A stretch of 64,000 nt of DNA. Source: Streptomyces sp. NBC_01237. Lineage in GTDB: Bacteria; Actinomycetota; Actinomycetes; Streptomycetales; Streptomycetaceae. Numbering within the stretch: position 1 is the stretch's first letter; each line of letters begins with the position of its first letter. The position numbers were made by a program, and so were the translations under genes. Shown here one piece after another: positions 8,005-16,797 of this stretch. A model generated the notes under the pieces. It did not search any database. It saw only the letters and a program-made list of their open reading frames with translations, and was not told the DNA's origin. The DNA is taken from positions 1,302,001-1,366,000 of the forward strand of contig NZ_CP108509.1 in assembly GCF_035917275.1 (NCBI RefSeq). Reading direction: 5' to 3'.

Positions 8005-8110
8005 TGGCGGGCTGGAGGCCGGCGTTCAGGCTGCGGATCATCTGTGCGCGCGAGGTGCCCCCGGTCGCGGCCCGTTCGGCCGCGACGTCGTCCGGGACCC
8101 GGGTCTGTTC
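8005..8110 (-). pseudogene. Broken second copy of the small gene at 1391-1711
   Basis: The minus strand encodes TRVPDDVAAE followed by RAQMIRSLNAGLQPAR, matching RLPDDVLAAL and RAQMIRSLVTAGLQPAR of the first copy. The nucleotide match runs through GCTGGAGGCCGGCG and GCTGCGGATCATCTG. The copy has lost one codon-scale segment inside the helix, and its upstream part is unrelated, so it is a remnant. Confidence 0.5.
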
Positions 8111-8532
8111 CGCGGATACGTGATGCGGGAAGCGCATACGGCGACGCGTCAGTGAGTGTTTGAGGTTCTGGGTCGTTTTCGGGCTCGGTTCGAGGTTTGC
8201 ATCAGACCCCTCGCAGTCGCGGCAGTCGGCGGCGTACTCCGCCCGGACAGGCAACTCAACGGAATCGTGGTGTCATGTCGGCACACCAGAAACCGGTACG
8301 CCATGCCGGAGACACACGCGGCCACCGCAGCAGGAACAAGCGCCGCCCCGTGCTTCGGGCACCCAGATCGCCGCGGGCACGCCCCGGCACGCCGTCCCTT
8401 TCCTGATACGGACCGTTGAGGTGACGACTCTTTCCGCCACACCGCGCGTCACCATCCCGACCCGCCCCCGGGGGTTAGAGGATGAGCGGGCTGCGTCCGG
8501 GTTCCAGTCCCTGTTTGGCGCCAGCCCCCGGA

Positions 8533-8574
8533 GGCTCCCGGGACGACGCCGTCACACCGCCCATCCCGGGAGCC
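8533..8574. terminator. 11-bp hairpin
   Basis: GGCTCCCGGGA at 8533-8543 pairs with TCCCGGGAGCC at 8564-8574 around a 20-base loop. It could terminate transcripts coming leftward from the MerR-type gene (stop 8740) or rightward from the degenerate stretch. Confidence 0.4.
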
Positions 8575-8739
8575 CCCGGCAGCCGCACCTCTTCGCCGGG
8601 CAGGTTCGCCCTCACGCCCTCGGCATAGCCGCCGTGCTCCACGCGGCACAACGGGATTTCTCGCCGGGCGGGCTGAGTGGGCGCACGATCAAAAGATCTG
8701 GCGGGCCTTCGGCCCTCCGAGCCCCGTCGGCCGCTACGG

Positions 8740-9066
8740 CTATGGCTTCGAGGTACCGCGGCGGTATTCGGCGTTGATCCGCTGGGCTTCCTCCAGCTGG
8801 TCTTCGAGGATGACGATGCGGCAGGCCGCTTCGATCGGGGTGCCCTGGTCGACGAGTTCCCGGGCGCGGGCGGCGATGCGCAGCTGGTAGCGGGAGTAGC
8901 GGCGGTGGCCGCCCGCGGAGCGGAGTGGGGTGATGAGGCGGGCTTCGCCGATGGCGCGGAGGAAGCCCTGGGTGGTGCCGAGCATTTCGGCGGCCCGGCC
9001 CATGGTGTAGGCGGGGTAGTCGTCGTCGTCGAGACGGCCGAACGAGTCGTCTGCTGTCACTTGCAC
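8740..9066 (-). CDS. MerR-type helix-turn-helix regulator, DNA-binding part only
   Basis: The 108-residue protein has a winged HTH typical of MerR: YTMGRAAEMLGTTQGFLRAI, then the wing with GGHRRYSRYQL at about residues 52-63, and a single helical tail (EDQLEEAQRINAEYR) for dimerisation. There is no effector-binding domain, so it may respond to nothing directly or act with a partner. Many such short MerR proteins occur in Streptomyces, often annotated only as HTH proteins. A perfect inverted repeat just upstream (9087-9118) could be an operator or a terminator. No adjacent target gene is clear. Confidence 0.75.
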   Translation of the reverse strand: MQVTADDSFGRLDDDDYPAYTMGRAAEMLGTTQGFLRAIGEARLITPLRSAGGHRRYSRYQLRIAARARELVDQGTPIEAACRIVILEDQLEEAQRINAEYRRGTSKP

Positions 9067-9086
9067 CTCTCATGGAACGCGTTGGA

Positions 9087-9118
9087 GGGGCCCGGGTGCC
9101 ATGTGGCACCCGGGCCCC
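9087..9118. promoter_or_regulatory. Perfect 15-bp inverted repeat in front of the MerR-type gene
   Basis: GGGGCCCGGGTGCCA and its exact complement flank two bases. It sits 21 bases upstream of the ATG at 9066, where a leader hairpin or an autoregulatory operator would lie. A terminator of leftward transcription arriving from 9.1-9.9 kb is equally possible. Confidence 0.4.
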
Positions 9119-9931
9119 GAAGGAACTGCTACACCATCAGCCGGCCCTGATCGGCTGCGCCGGCCTTCTTGTTCCGCACGAGCTCACGGGGGTGAGGGCG
9201 TGTGCGGGGATCGCGGTTGCTTGACCGGAGACCACCTCACTATCGATGTCCTGCGGTACCCGGGCTCAAGACTTCCGCCCGGGCGATCCTGATGGCGGTC
9301 AACTCCTCCGTTCTTCCCTCTGGGATCACTCACTTACCTACTACTGGTACTGCTTTGTTGCGTACTGCTGGTGGCCTGCGAAAGCGCCACACTCTTCGGC
9401 AGCCAGCCCCGTCGCCCGTCCTGCATCCGCTCTGGCTTGGAACCCCACTGCCGAACCTCCCGGCACGCGCGCCCGCAGCCGACGCCTTCACCGAGGAACT
9501 ACTCGTTTACCTCACTGCTGGGTAGTGCACTTACGTGTACTGCTACCTGCGGATACCGCGGTACTGCTCACGGCGGCCCCTGACAGCTGCGGGCCACCCG
9601 GTCCGGCCGTCAGTCCCGTCGCCTTCCCGCAACAACCCTGGCTCCGGAACTCCACCACCGCACCGCACTGCGAACTACAACTACGGGTACAACTGCCTGG
9701 CAGTTCGTTTCTGCCGGGCCCTGCTCGATCTCGGCTACGAGAGAAACCATAACCACACCACCACCCGATGTCTACTCCGGCCACCACAGATTTTGGCGTG
9801 CACAGCGGGGAGGTAATCAGCCTCGAACGGGGATGGGAGGCGGGAGCGAGCCGGGTTAACGAGCCGCAGGCCGGGCACAAGCCCCGGACGGGCAGAACCG
9901 GACATGATGATCCAGAGACCGGGGTGACCTG
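9119..9931. other. 810-base non-coding stretch with recurring GTACTGCT
   Basis: No frame gives a recognisable protein. The octamer GTACTGCT occurs four times in about 220 bases (9347, 9362, 9537, 9561), with related CACTGCTGG and CTACTGG nearby. The stretch is less GC-rich than its neighbours. It precedes the ATPase gene at 9932 and may hold its control region. Confidence 0.4.
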
Positions 9932-10324
9932 ATGAACACCATGAGCATCGACGCCGTAACCGTCCGCTCCGCGACATCCGTCGCCGACGCACGCGAGAAC
10001 ACTCGGAACTTCCTCGACAGCCTCCGGCAGCCGCCCATCGCGGCCGAGGCCGCCGACACCGTGGTCCTGGTCGTCTCCGAACTCGTCACCAACGCCCTGC
10101 GCCACGGCGGCGGCACCTGCACCCTGAACCTCACCACGCACCCCGACAGCGTCGAAGTCGCCGTGCACGACTCCAGCCCGCAGGCACCACGCGTCCGCAC
10201 CCCCGACCTGACCGGCGGCACGGGGGGCTTCGGATGGCCCATGGTCAACCACCTCGCCCGCACCACCGCCATCACCCACCAGGCAGCCGGCGGCAAGACC
10301 ATCACCGCCTTCCTCCCCCGGTAG
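9932..10324 (+). CDS. Anti-sigma-type ATP-binding protein (HATPase_c_2)
   Basis: This 130-residue protein is a stand-alone GHKL ATPase domain of the RsbW/SpoIIAB kind. The N-box is SELVTNALRHG with Asn54, followed by a degenerate G1 box (VHDSSP) and the lid GGTGGFGWPMVNHLA. Family members are serine kinases that bind sigma factors or phosphorylate anti-sigma antagonists; Streptomyces has dozens, many with unknown partners. The usual ATP-contact Asp is present in HDSSP. The start at ATG 9932 follows a weak GGTGACCTG leader; the in-frame MSIDAV at 9941 is an alternative. No sigma factor, antagonist or DUF397 gene is adjacent. Confidence 0.8.
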   Translation: MNTMSIDAVTVRSATSVADARENTRNFLDSLRQPPIAAEAADTVVLVVSELVTNALRHGGGTCTLNLTTHPDSVEVAVHDSSPQAPRVRTPDLTGGTGGFGWPMVNHLARTTAITHQAAGGKTITAFLPR

Positions 10325-10764
10325 CACCGGAGCACCCGGGGCGCGGGCGGGTGTACCGGCTGCTTCCCACAGAGAGGTACGTGCACAACCGGACCGGACA
10401 CCACCGCCCGACGCGGTAGCCAGTAGCAGCCCGACCTGGCCGCCGCCGTCTTGTTCCTGCACCCATCAGCGGGCGGCGTGCCCGAACGCGGTCAGCGGGA
10501 CACGCTCCCACGGTCCGGGCCCGTCGATCCAGGTCCACGAGATCTGCGTTCAGCGCGAGCGGGCACGTCATCCCACGCCGGTCGTCGGCGGGGACCGGTC
10601 CGATCTGGTCCCGCCAGGCCACCGGGTCACGCCCGTCAATGCGCGACGGGAACGACCTGGCGGACCTTCGGCAGGACAGACGGCTGGACAAGACCATGGG
10701 CGTCTTCAGCTACTTTGTGCACTCGCCCCGCCGCTGTGCGCTCGTCAAACGTCTCGGCACGCGA
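10325..10764. other. No supported gene
   Basis: About 440 bases lie between the ATPase gene and a terminator. A 42-codon plus frame (10639-10767) ends exactly at the hairpin but has no leader or recognisable domain. I see no RNA gene. Confidence 0.4.
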
Positions 10765-10799
10765 TGAGGGTCCGACCGGCGCTGCCGGTCGGACCCTCA
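10765..10799. terminator. 16-bp hairpin terminator of the helicase operon
   Basis: TGAGGGTCCGACCGGC and its complement flank GCT. The 3-base loop and perfect stem lie 36 bases beyond the stop of the leftward SCO5918-like gene. Confidence 0.75.
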
Positions 10800-10834
10800 C
10801 TGCTGCTTGGTGGCGGTTCACGCCTGCCCGCCGG

Positions 10835-11152
10835 TCAGACGGCGGCAGGGGCCCCGAGCATCGCGGAAGCCTGGTGGAACGGGCTGAGGGCCCGCCCAGG
10901 TCCGGGTGCGGCAGTACGGAGAGTACTGGAGCAGGTGAAGCCGAGTCGGCTCATGGCGCGGAGGATTTCGCCGGCGCTGAAATCGCGGCGGTCCTGGTGC
11001 GTGAGGACCTGCCCGACCTGCTTGACAGGGTAGGTACGGCGGCCGATGATCACGGACTCGCCGATGACCTGTTCGGGCTTGACGCCCTTCATGGATTCCA
11101 GGACGCCGTTCCTGGTGAGGTCGAACGGGAAGCGGGCGATGACACAGCGCAT
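10835..11152 (-). CDS. SCO5918-like family protein
   Basis: The 105-residue protein has the N-terminal block MRCVIARFPFDLTRNGVLES and KPEQVIGESVIIGRRTYPVK typical of the SCO5918 family of Streptomyces, followed by GQVLTHQDRRDFSAGEI, a small beta-alpha domain. No activity is known to me. In Streptomyces this family is usually found beside DEAD-box helicase and cold-shock genes, as here, which points to RNA handling under stress. It is the last gene of a leftward unit after the helicase and the CBS protein, and the terminator follows. The C-terminal 25 residues are Pro/Ala-rich and probably disordered. Confidence 0.8.
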   Translation of the reverse strand: MRCVIARFPFDLTRNGVLESMKGVKPEQVIGESVIIGRRTYPVKQVGQVLTHQDRRDFSAGEILRAMSRLGFTCSSTLRTAAPGPGRALSPFHQASAMLGAPAAV

Positions 11153-11200
11153 GATGCCTCACAGGGAGAAGAAGAGAGGGTTCTGCCGCGGTGAGGCGGT

Positions 11201-11644
11201 TCAGCGAGCAAGGGCGAGGACGCCCGGAGCACTGCCCTGCTCGTCGACGACCGGTTGGACACCGAGCCGGCGGCCGCCCATCGCGTGCTGGGCATCGGCG
11301 ACCGTGGTCACGGGTGAGGTGAACGGCCCGCGGTTGTCGAGCATGTCGCGCAGCTGAACCCTGTCCGTGTATGCGGAGCTGTCACGGGCGGTGGCGAGCT
11401 GGGCCTGGGTGACCAGTCCAGTGCACAGGCCGTCGTTGTCGCAGACGAGCAGGTGCCCGGTGCGGGCACTGGCCATGACGGACAGGGCCACCTCGATGGT
11501 CATGTCGTCGCAGACCTGCGGTCCGGCCGTGTCCATGGCGTCGGCCACCGTCCTGTGCGCGAGGGTGGCGCTCTCCGAGCGGGGTTGCATCTGAACCAGC
11601 GTCAAAATGTGCCTCCTGCAGAGATGGGTCAGTTTCCTGATCAC
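11201..11644 (-). CDS. CBS-domain protein
   Basis: The 147-residue protein contains a tandem CBS (Bateman) module: TVADAMDTAGPQVCDDMTIE, GHLLVCDNDGLCTGLVT, then FTSPVTTVADAQHAMGG and VQPVVDEQGSAPGVLAL. Such modules bind adenosine nucleotides and usually regulate a partner. The frame opens at ATG 11644, just after the helicase stop (11652), but the first 18 residues look unlike the family. An internal start near MQPRSE (about 11590) is plausible. It sits between the helicase and SCO5918-like genes and probably shares their mRNA. Its partner is unknown; coupling energy state to the helicase is inference. Confidence 0.75.
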   Translation of the reverse strand: MIRKLTHLCRRHILTLVQMQPRSESATLAHRTVADAMDTAGPQVCDDMTIEVALSVMASARTGHLLVCDNDGLCTGLVTQAQLATARDSSAYTDRVQLRDMLDNRGPFTSPVTTVADAQHAMGGRRLGVQPVVDEQGSAPGVLALAR

Positions 11645-11651
11645 GAAGGTT

Positions 11652-13172
11652 CTAGGCCGCCGAATCGAAGGAGGACTGCCGCACGATCGTGCGCCGGGCA
11701 GCGGAAGCGGGGCTGCGCCGGCCGCGGGAGGCCGCGCTGCGGCTGCGCTGACGCCGCTCGGCTACCGGCGCGGTGATCGTCACGGGAATGCCGGAGGGGG
11801 TCTGGGCACCGGTGATCCGGCTGAGTGCCTCTTCCCCGGAGCGGACCGGGGTGGTCTGGGGGACGATGCCGGCGGCGGCCATGAGGCGGGTCATGTCGCG
11901 GCGCTGGTTGGGGGTGACCAGGGTGACGACGCTGCCGGACTCCCCTGCCCGCGCGGTGCGGCCGCCGCGGTGGAGGTAGTCCTTGTGGTCGGTGGGCGGG
12001 TCGACGTTGACGACGAGGTCAAGGTTGTCGACGTGGATGCCGCGTGCCGCGACGTTCGTCGCGACGAGCACAGTGACGTGCCCGGTCTTGAACTGGGCCA
12101 GGGTCCGGGTGCGCTGCGGCTGCGACTTCCCACCGTGCAGGGCCGCTGCCCGCACCCCGCTGTTCAGAAGATCCTGGGTGAGCCGGTCGACGGCGTGCTT
12201 GGTGTCCAGGAACATGATCACCCGGCCCTCGCGCGCCGCGATCTGTGTCGTCGTCCGGTGCTTGTCAGTGCCGTGGATGTGCAGGACGTGGTGCTCCATC
12301 GTGGTGACCGCGGCTGCGGACGGGTCGACGGAGTGCACCACCGGGTCGGTGAGGTAGCGGCGGACCAGGAGATCGACGTTGCGGTCGAGGGTTGCGGAGA
12401 ACAGCATCCGCTGGCCCTCGGGGCGTACCTGGTCCAGGAGCGCGGTGACCTGCGGCATGAAACCCATGTCGGCCATCTGGTCGGCCTCGTCGAGGACGGT
12501 GATCGCGACCTGGTTCAGCCGGCAGTCACCCCGGTCGATGAGGTCCTTGAGGCGGCCCGGCGTCGCGACGACGACTTCGGCACCACGGCGCAGTGAACTG
12601 ACCTGCCTGCCGATCGGCATTCCCCCGACGACAGTGGCCAGGCGCAGCCTCACCGAGCGGGCGTAGGGGGTAAGAGCGTCGGTCACCTGCTGTGCCAGTT
12701 CACGCGTGGGCACGAGGACGAGGGCGAGCGGCTGGCAGGGCTCGGCACGCTGCCCGGTGGTGCGGGCCAGCAGGGCCAGGCCGAAGGCGAGGGTCTTGCC
12801 GGAGCCGGTGCGCCCCCGGCCGAGGACATCGCGGCCCGCGAGGGTGTTGGGCAGGGTCGCGCCCTGAATCGGGAACGGGACGCTCATGCCTTGCACGGTG
12901 AGCGAGGCCAGCAGCTGCTCGGGCATGTCGAGGTCGGCGAACGTCTCAACGGCGGGCAGCGCGGGAGTGATCGTCTTCGGGAGGGCGAACTCGCCCGAGG
13001 CCGTCGCGGGCCGCCGGCCGTGGCCGCCCTGGCGGTTCGGCGCTCCGGAACGGCTCGGGGCGGGCGAGCCGAAGCGGCTGCCCCGGTACGAACCGGCGCC
13101 GGAGCCGGAAGCGGGACCGCCGGTACGGCTGCGGGTGCGGGAGGAGCGGTCATTCGTACGTGTGGGGTTCAT
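11652..13172 (-). CDS. DEAD-box ATP-dependent RNA helicase
   Basis: The 506-residue protein shows every core motif: PFPIQGATLP with the Q-motif Gln, Walker A GRGRTGSGKT, PTRELAQQV, TPGRLKDLI, VLDEADQMADMGF, LFSATLD, and in the second domain LHGGKSQPQRTRTL, VATNVAARGIHV and HRGGRTARAGESG. The Arg/Gly/Ser-rich ends (residues 1-65 and the last 40) are basic and probably bind RNA. Such enzymes unwind short duplexes in mRNA or rRNA and are often cold-induced. It heads a leftward unit with the CBS and SCO5918-like genes, and a cold-shock gene lies upstream in the same direction. ATG 13172 is preceded by AAGGAAGG, a good Shine-Dalgarno sequence. Confidence 0.93.
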   Translation of the reverse strand: MNPTRTNDRSSRTRSRTGGPASGSGAGSYRGSRFGSPAPSRSGAPNRQGGHGRRPATASGEFALPKTITPALPAVETFADLDMPEQLLASLTVQGMSVPFPIQGATLPNTLAGRDVLGRGRTGSGKTLAFGLALLARTTGQRAEPCQPLALVLVPTRELAQQVTDALTPYARSVRLRLATVVGGMPIGRQVSSLRRGAEVVVATPGRLKDLIDRGDCRLNQVAITVLDEADQMADMGFMPQVTALLDQVRPEGQRMLFSATLDRNVDLLVRRYLTDPVVHSVDPSAAAVTTMEHHVLHIHGTDKHRTTTQIAAREGRVIMFLDTKHAVDRLTQDLLNSGVRAAALHGGKSQPQRTRTLAQFKTGHVTVLVATNVAARGIHVDNLDLVVNVDPPTDHKDYLHRGGRTARAGESGSVVTLVTPNQRRDMTRLMAAAGIVPQTTPVRSGEEALSRITGAQTPSGIPVTITAPVAERRQRSRSAASRGRRSPASAARRTIVRQSSFDSAA

Positions 13173-13440
13173 TCAGAACCTTCCTTGATACGGCACGTAT
13201 CAAGGAATTCCCGCAGCGGAAGAACAGCGCGGGGAATCACAAGAACGGGCCGAAAAGAATGCGAAAGTAAAATCTCGCCTGCGGCGAACCCGGCGGGGCG
13301 CAGACGGCAAAATTGGTGACGCCATGCGGACGTGAAATCCAGGACGTCGACGGGATACAGCTCCGAAAGAGCGAGCACCCTGGGAGAAGATCCTGCGGGC
13401 GGCGTATGTCCCGCAGGTGACACTCATGCGGGAAATGCCC
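13173..13440. other. Helicase leader and promoter region
   Basis: These 270 bases between the cold-shock terminator and the helicase start carry no gene. The stretch from 13200 to 13330 is comparatively A-rich (GAAAGTAAAATC, GGCAAAATTGG) and probably forms a long untranslated leader, as is common for cold-induced mRNAs. Confidence 0.4.
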
Positions 13441-13482
13441 GTAGCTGGGGCCCGCACCCCGAGGGATGCGGGCCCCAGCTAC
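13441..13482 (-). terminator. 16-bp hairpin terminator of the cold-shock gene
   Basis: GTAGCTGGGGCCCGCA at 13441-13456 pairs exactly with 13467-13482. It lies 16 bases past the leftward cold-shock stop, so that gene is expressed as a short single transcript. Confidence 0.8.
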
Positions 13483-13498
13483 GAAGTACGCGTCAGCG

Positions 13499-13702
13499 TC
13501 AGGCGGGAACGATGTTCTCGGCCGTCGGGCCCTTCTGGCCCGACGCGATGTCGAAGGTGACCTTCTGGCCTTCGATCAGCTCACGGAAGCCCTGGGCGGC
13601 GATGTTCGAGAAGTGGGCGAACACGTCAGCGCCGCCACCGTCCTGCTCGATGAAGCCGAAACCCTTGGCCGCGTTGAACCACTTCACAGTGCCTGACGCC
13701 AT
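13499..13702 (-). CDS. CspA-family cold-shock protein
   Basis: The 67-residue single-domain OB-fold protein has RNP1 KGFGFIEQ (residues 13-20) and RNP2 VFAHF (27-31), with the usual start [10 protein letters not shown] and end [12 protein letters not shown]. It binds single-stranded RNA and DNA and acts as an RNA chaperone. ATG 13702 is preferred over in-frame upstream starts because AAAGGAG lies 8 bases before it and the family length is 66-69 residues. The A/T-rich 280 bases upstream could be a thermosensitive leader. It lies in tandem with the DEAD-box operon but has its own terminator. Confidence 0.95.
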   Translation of the reverse strand: MASGTVKWFNAAKGFGFIEQDGGGADVFAHFSNIAAQGFRELIEGQKVTFDIASGQKGPTAENIVPA

Positions 13703-15219
13703 GTCATATCTCCTTTGGGGCAGTACGCCGGAACCCGCAATCCACGGACACCGGGTCGCCGCGATGATGCCCCGCCCGGAGAATGACCGGAAATACAAAA
13801 CGCTTCCCGCGGCTGAAAACACCGGCAGGGGCGTTGAAGTTTTTTGGGAACCACAACTGCAACTGGGATCGACAGTAGCATGCGGTAGCGACCTATGTAC
13901 GGTCAATAATTCCACTCTGTTCGTTGCGGTAAACACACTGCCAGCGCGGCACATTAAACCCTCATCCGGCGGTCATAGATATTAATCCACCCCGAGCGCA
14001 GCGTTCCAGGAGAAGCGGTCGACGTTTTGCAGCTCGGCAGCACAACTACTGCGGTGGCACTGTCCTGCCGGACGACGGCCCAACCAATCCGTGTGCCAGT
14101 CCCGACACAGACCAGGGCCGCGCAGCACAGCTTCTGCGCGGCACCGGATTCCCGATCTGGTAGGCGCGGACGCCGTGCGCCGGATCCCCGGGCCGGGGCC
14201 AAGGCATTCGGCGGGCGGTCACGCGGCCATCGCATGAGGCAGCACGGCCGCTGTCCGGATCGGAAGGGGCAGTCAACGCGGGGCCATCCCGGCGAGGCGC
14301 CGGACTCCTGGTAACCAACGCGCTACGGCACCAGCGGACGCGGCCACGGCAGCCGGTTGGCTGGTAGGCCCGCATGTTCCGGTGTCGCGTATGCAGAACC
14401 GGGGAGTCGAGTGCTCACCGCGAGTGGTCGCCGGGCGGGCATCTCAGCCCAATCAGCCCGGGTCACCGCGCTCCGGCACGCCCCAGGGTGCCCCGACCTG
14501 AGTTGCGACGTTGGCCGGTGGTGCAGTCCGTGTAGCCGAGAGCCTTGGTGACGACCGGGGGTGGCGTGTGCTCGCCGCGCGGGCGAATCACCCCACCGGC
14601 AACGATGCGAGTGCGCCATTACTGCGCCGCATCGCGTTCCCTGCAGACGGTGGAGGCAGCTGGCACAGTAGCGATCCGCCCCACAAACCCAGCTCTGCGG
14701 CAGCCCGCGATCAACCGCTCAGACGGGTGACACGATGAGGCCGACCAATGCAGCTTCTCCGACGGCATCCTCGCGAACTCGGCCACTCGCATCATGATCC
14801 CGCACGCAGACGCGGTCCCGTCACGAACGGGAAGCCGAGAAGGCGTTCTTTGTCGACTGCCCACAATTCGCTGAATCAGCGTAGGCGCGGAGTCGACCGT
14901 TGCCCATCGCGCGCGACGCAACACACGCCACGACCCTGCTCCATGTACGGGACCGCCTTGCGGGCGGAGCCTCGACCCCGCGCACTCCTGTCGCGACGGT
15001 ATGGCGCGGACCACCACCAGATAGATGACTACTCGTCAGCAAAGTCAGCATCGAGTCAGCATTCGTACCATCAAACGTCACCACACCCTGCTCTGCACGG
15101 GAGTCGCATCCAAGATCCGCAGCGCACGCCAAGGGCCAAGTGAGCAGCTACGAGTCGACCAGAAACGGAATTTGTCCGAAGCCAGCCAGCCTGAGGCCAG
15201 TTCGGGCGAACACCCCAGC
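13703..15219. other. 1.5-kb gene-poor stretch; cold-shock leader and fragments
   Basis: The first 280 bases are the AT-rich leader and promoter of the cold-shock gene. Beyond 14000 no frame gives a complete domain. One short ATPase-like fragment (14299-14367) is listed separately. Codon bias is poor throughout, which suggests decayed genes rather than regulatory DNA. Confidence 0.45.
14299..14367 (+). pseudogene. Possible fragment of an anti-sigma-type ATPase
   Basis: One plus frame reads AGLLVTNALRHQ, matching the N-box of HATPase_c_2 proteins (ELVTNALRHG in the intact gene at 9932), and stops at 14367. Only about 12 residues match, so this could be chance. If real, it is the remnant of a second such gene. 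Confidence 0.25.
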
Positions 15220-16185
15220 TCAGCGCACCCTCCCCCGCGCCTTCAGCGGCACCACAGGCAGCTCCGGAGCTGGAATCGGAGGGCCGTCATAGCCCTTCAC
15301 CTCGCCGAAGCGGGTCCCGTTCATCCAGTCCTCTCGGGCCTGTGCGATGTCCTCCTGGGAGCGTCCGATCCAGTTCCAGAACATGACGATCTCCTCCTCG
15401 AACGGCTCGCCCCCGAGGAGCATCAGCCCAGCATCGGAGAGCGCGCGCACCGGCAGTTCGGAGCGGCCGCAGCCCAGGTAGAGCATCGAGCCCGGCAGGA
15501 CGGGTACGCCGTCGACCTCCGCCTCGCCGGACATGGACAGAACCGCGTACTCGAAGTCCGGGTCCAGCGGCAACCGGGCCTGGGCACCCTGCGCCAGCGC
15601 CAGGTCCGCGCCGACGATCGGGGTGTAGGCGGTGCCCGGCGAGACCGCACCGTCGAGTTCGCCCAGGATCACGGTGGCGGTGAGGCCGGGCGCCGTGACG
15701 GTGGGCAGGTCCACGTGGTGCTGGAAGTGCGGCTCGACGCTGCGGTGGGCTTCGGGCAGGGCCACCCAGAGCTGGGCACCGTGCAGAAGCCTGGCGTGCG
15801 ACTTGGGGCTTTCCTCGGAATGGCTGATGGCCCGGCCCGAGGTCATCAGACCCAACTCGCGGGGGCGCACCGTCTGGAGACTGCCCAGACTGTCGCGGTG
15901 CAGAACCTCGCCGTCGTGGAGCCAGCTGACCGTCTGCAGCCCCATGTGGGGGTGGGGCGGTACCTGCATGCCGGGCTCGCCGGCGATGTCGTCGGGGCCG
16001 TAGTGGTCCACGAAGGCCCAGGCGCCGACCATGCGTCGCCCCAGGTTGGGCAGCAGGCGGCGCACCTCGGTGGACTCGCCGAGCTGGACGCGGCGCGGGG
16101 TGAGGAGTTCACGCACCGGTTCGGCGACGACGAAGCCCCGCCCTCCGCAGACGGAGAGTGCGGCCTGGCGATCGAGATTGCTCAT
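15220..16185 (-). CDS. Pirin family protein
   Basis: The 321-residue bicupin protein has the pirin metal site PPHPHMGLQTVSWLHDGE (two His and Glu of the N-terminal cupin) and HSEESP downstream, with a C-terminal cupin containing GEAEVDGVPVLPGSMLYL. Pirins are iron-binding proteins; some act as quercetinases, others as redox-dependent regulators. ATG 16185 (MSNLDRQAAL) is chosen because the upstream 15 codons are not conserved-looking and 16185 agrees with family length. It is divergent from the TPR gene, with 154 bases between starts. The substrate is unknown. Confidence 0.88.
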   Translation of the reverse strand: MSNLDRQAALSVCGGRGFVVAEPVRELLTPRRVQLGESTEVRRLLPNLGRRMVGAWAFVDHYGPDDIAGEPGMQVPPHPHMGLQTVSWLHDGEVLHRDSLGSLQTVRPRELGLMTSGRAISHSEESPKSHARLLHGAQLWVALPEAHRSVEPHFQHHVDLPTVTAPGLTATVILGELDGAVSPGTAYTPIVGADLALAQGAQARLPLDPDFEYAVLSMSGEAEVDGVPVLPGSMLYLGCGRSELPVRALSDAGLMLLGGEPFEEEIVMFWNWIGRSQEDIAQAREDWMNGTRFGEVKGYDGPPIPAPELPVVPLKARGRVR

Positions 16186-16339
16186 GGCGCACAACCTATT
16201 CCCGTACGGGCGCGGAGGCCGGGTCCCCACGCCGAAAATTTAGTGGAATGTTAAACCACTATGCTGTGTTCTCATCCCTGAGCGAACGCGGACGGAGCCC
16301 TCGGGCGGCCCGCGCCGGAAGGAAACAGAAGGAGGACAC

Positions 16340-16693
16340 GTGAGCGAGACCTATTACGAGTTCGGCACGGCCGCCGACCGGTGGGACCGGGCACAGATGT
16401 TCTTCGAGGCCAAGGAGTACCTGACGGCGGCCCGGATTCTGGGCGGGCTGGTCGAGGAGGTGCCGGAGCAGGTCGCCCCGCGGCTGCTTCTGGCCCGCGC
16501 CTACTACCACTCCGCCCGACTCGGCAAGGCCGAGGCCGAGCTGCGCGCCGTACTGGAGCGGGACCCGGTGGAGGACTACGCGCGCCTCATGCTGGGGCGC
16601 ACCCTGGAGCGCCAGGGGCGGCACAGCGAGGCCGCGCCGCATCTGAGGATGGCTGCCGCGCTGACCGGCGACTTCGACTCCGGCACTTCCTGA
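16340..16693 (+). CDS. TPR-repeat protein
   Basis: The 117-residue protein starts at GTG 16340 behind GAAGGAGG. Three helical pairs follow the tetratricopeptide pattern: DRAQMFFEAKEYLTAARIL, APRLLLARAYYHSARLGKAE, and DYARLMLGRTLERQGRHSEA. TPR proteins are scaffolds for protein-protein contact. In Streptomyces this small family often lies divergent from pirin or redox genes. No partner is evident in the operon, since the gene is alone and followed by a hairpin (16798-16831). The fold is clear, the role is not. Confidence 0.82.
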   Translation: MSETYYEFGTAADRWDRAQMFFEAKEYLTAARILGGLVEEVPEQVAPRLLLARAYYHSARLGKAEAELRAVLERDPVEDYARLMLGRTLERQGRHSEAAPHLRMAAALTGDFDSGTS

Positions 16694-16797
16694 GCCGAAG
16701 CCGACGGCGAAAGCGAAGGCGAAGGCGGCCTCGTCCGGAGCGGGAGCCCGGGTGATACAGGGGCGGGCCGGAGCGTCCCCGGGCCCGCCTCGGCCCG

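Larger units (their letters stand above)
7597..8739. other. Gene-poor stretch with second copy of the duplicated module
   Basis: It holds the leader repeat copy B (7889-8004), a broken copy of the small gene at 1391-1711 (8005-8110) and a hairpin (8533-8574). The rest (8160-8530 and 8575-8739) shows no coherent protein in any frame. Confidence 0.5.

Noticed and set aside
10639..10767. 42-codon plus frame ending at the terminator
   Set aside because: No ribosome-binding site, no recognisable family, and its end coincides with the hairpin by chance of a TGA in the stem.
14741..14880. Short plus frame reading SDGILANSATRIMI, faintly like a conjugation ATPase
   Set aside because: Only about 15 residues show any likeness and no ATPase motif is nearby.
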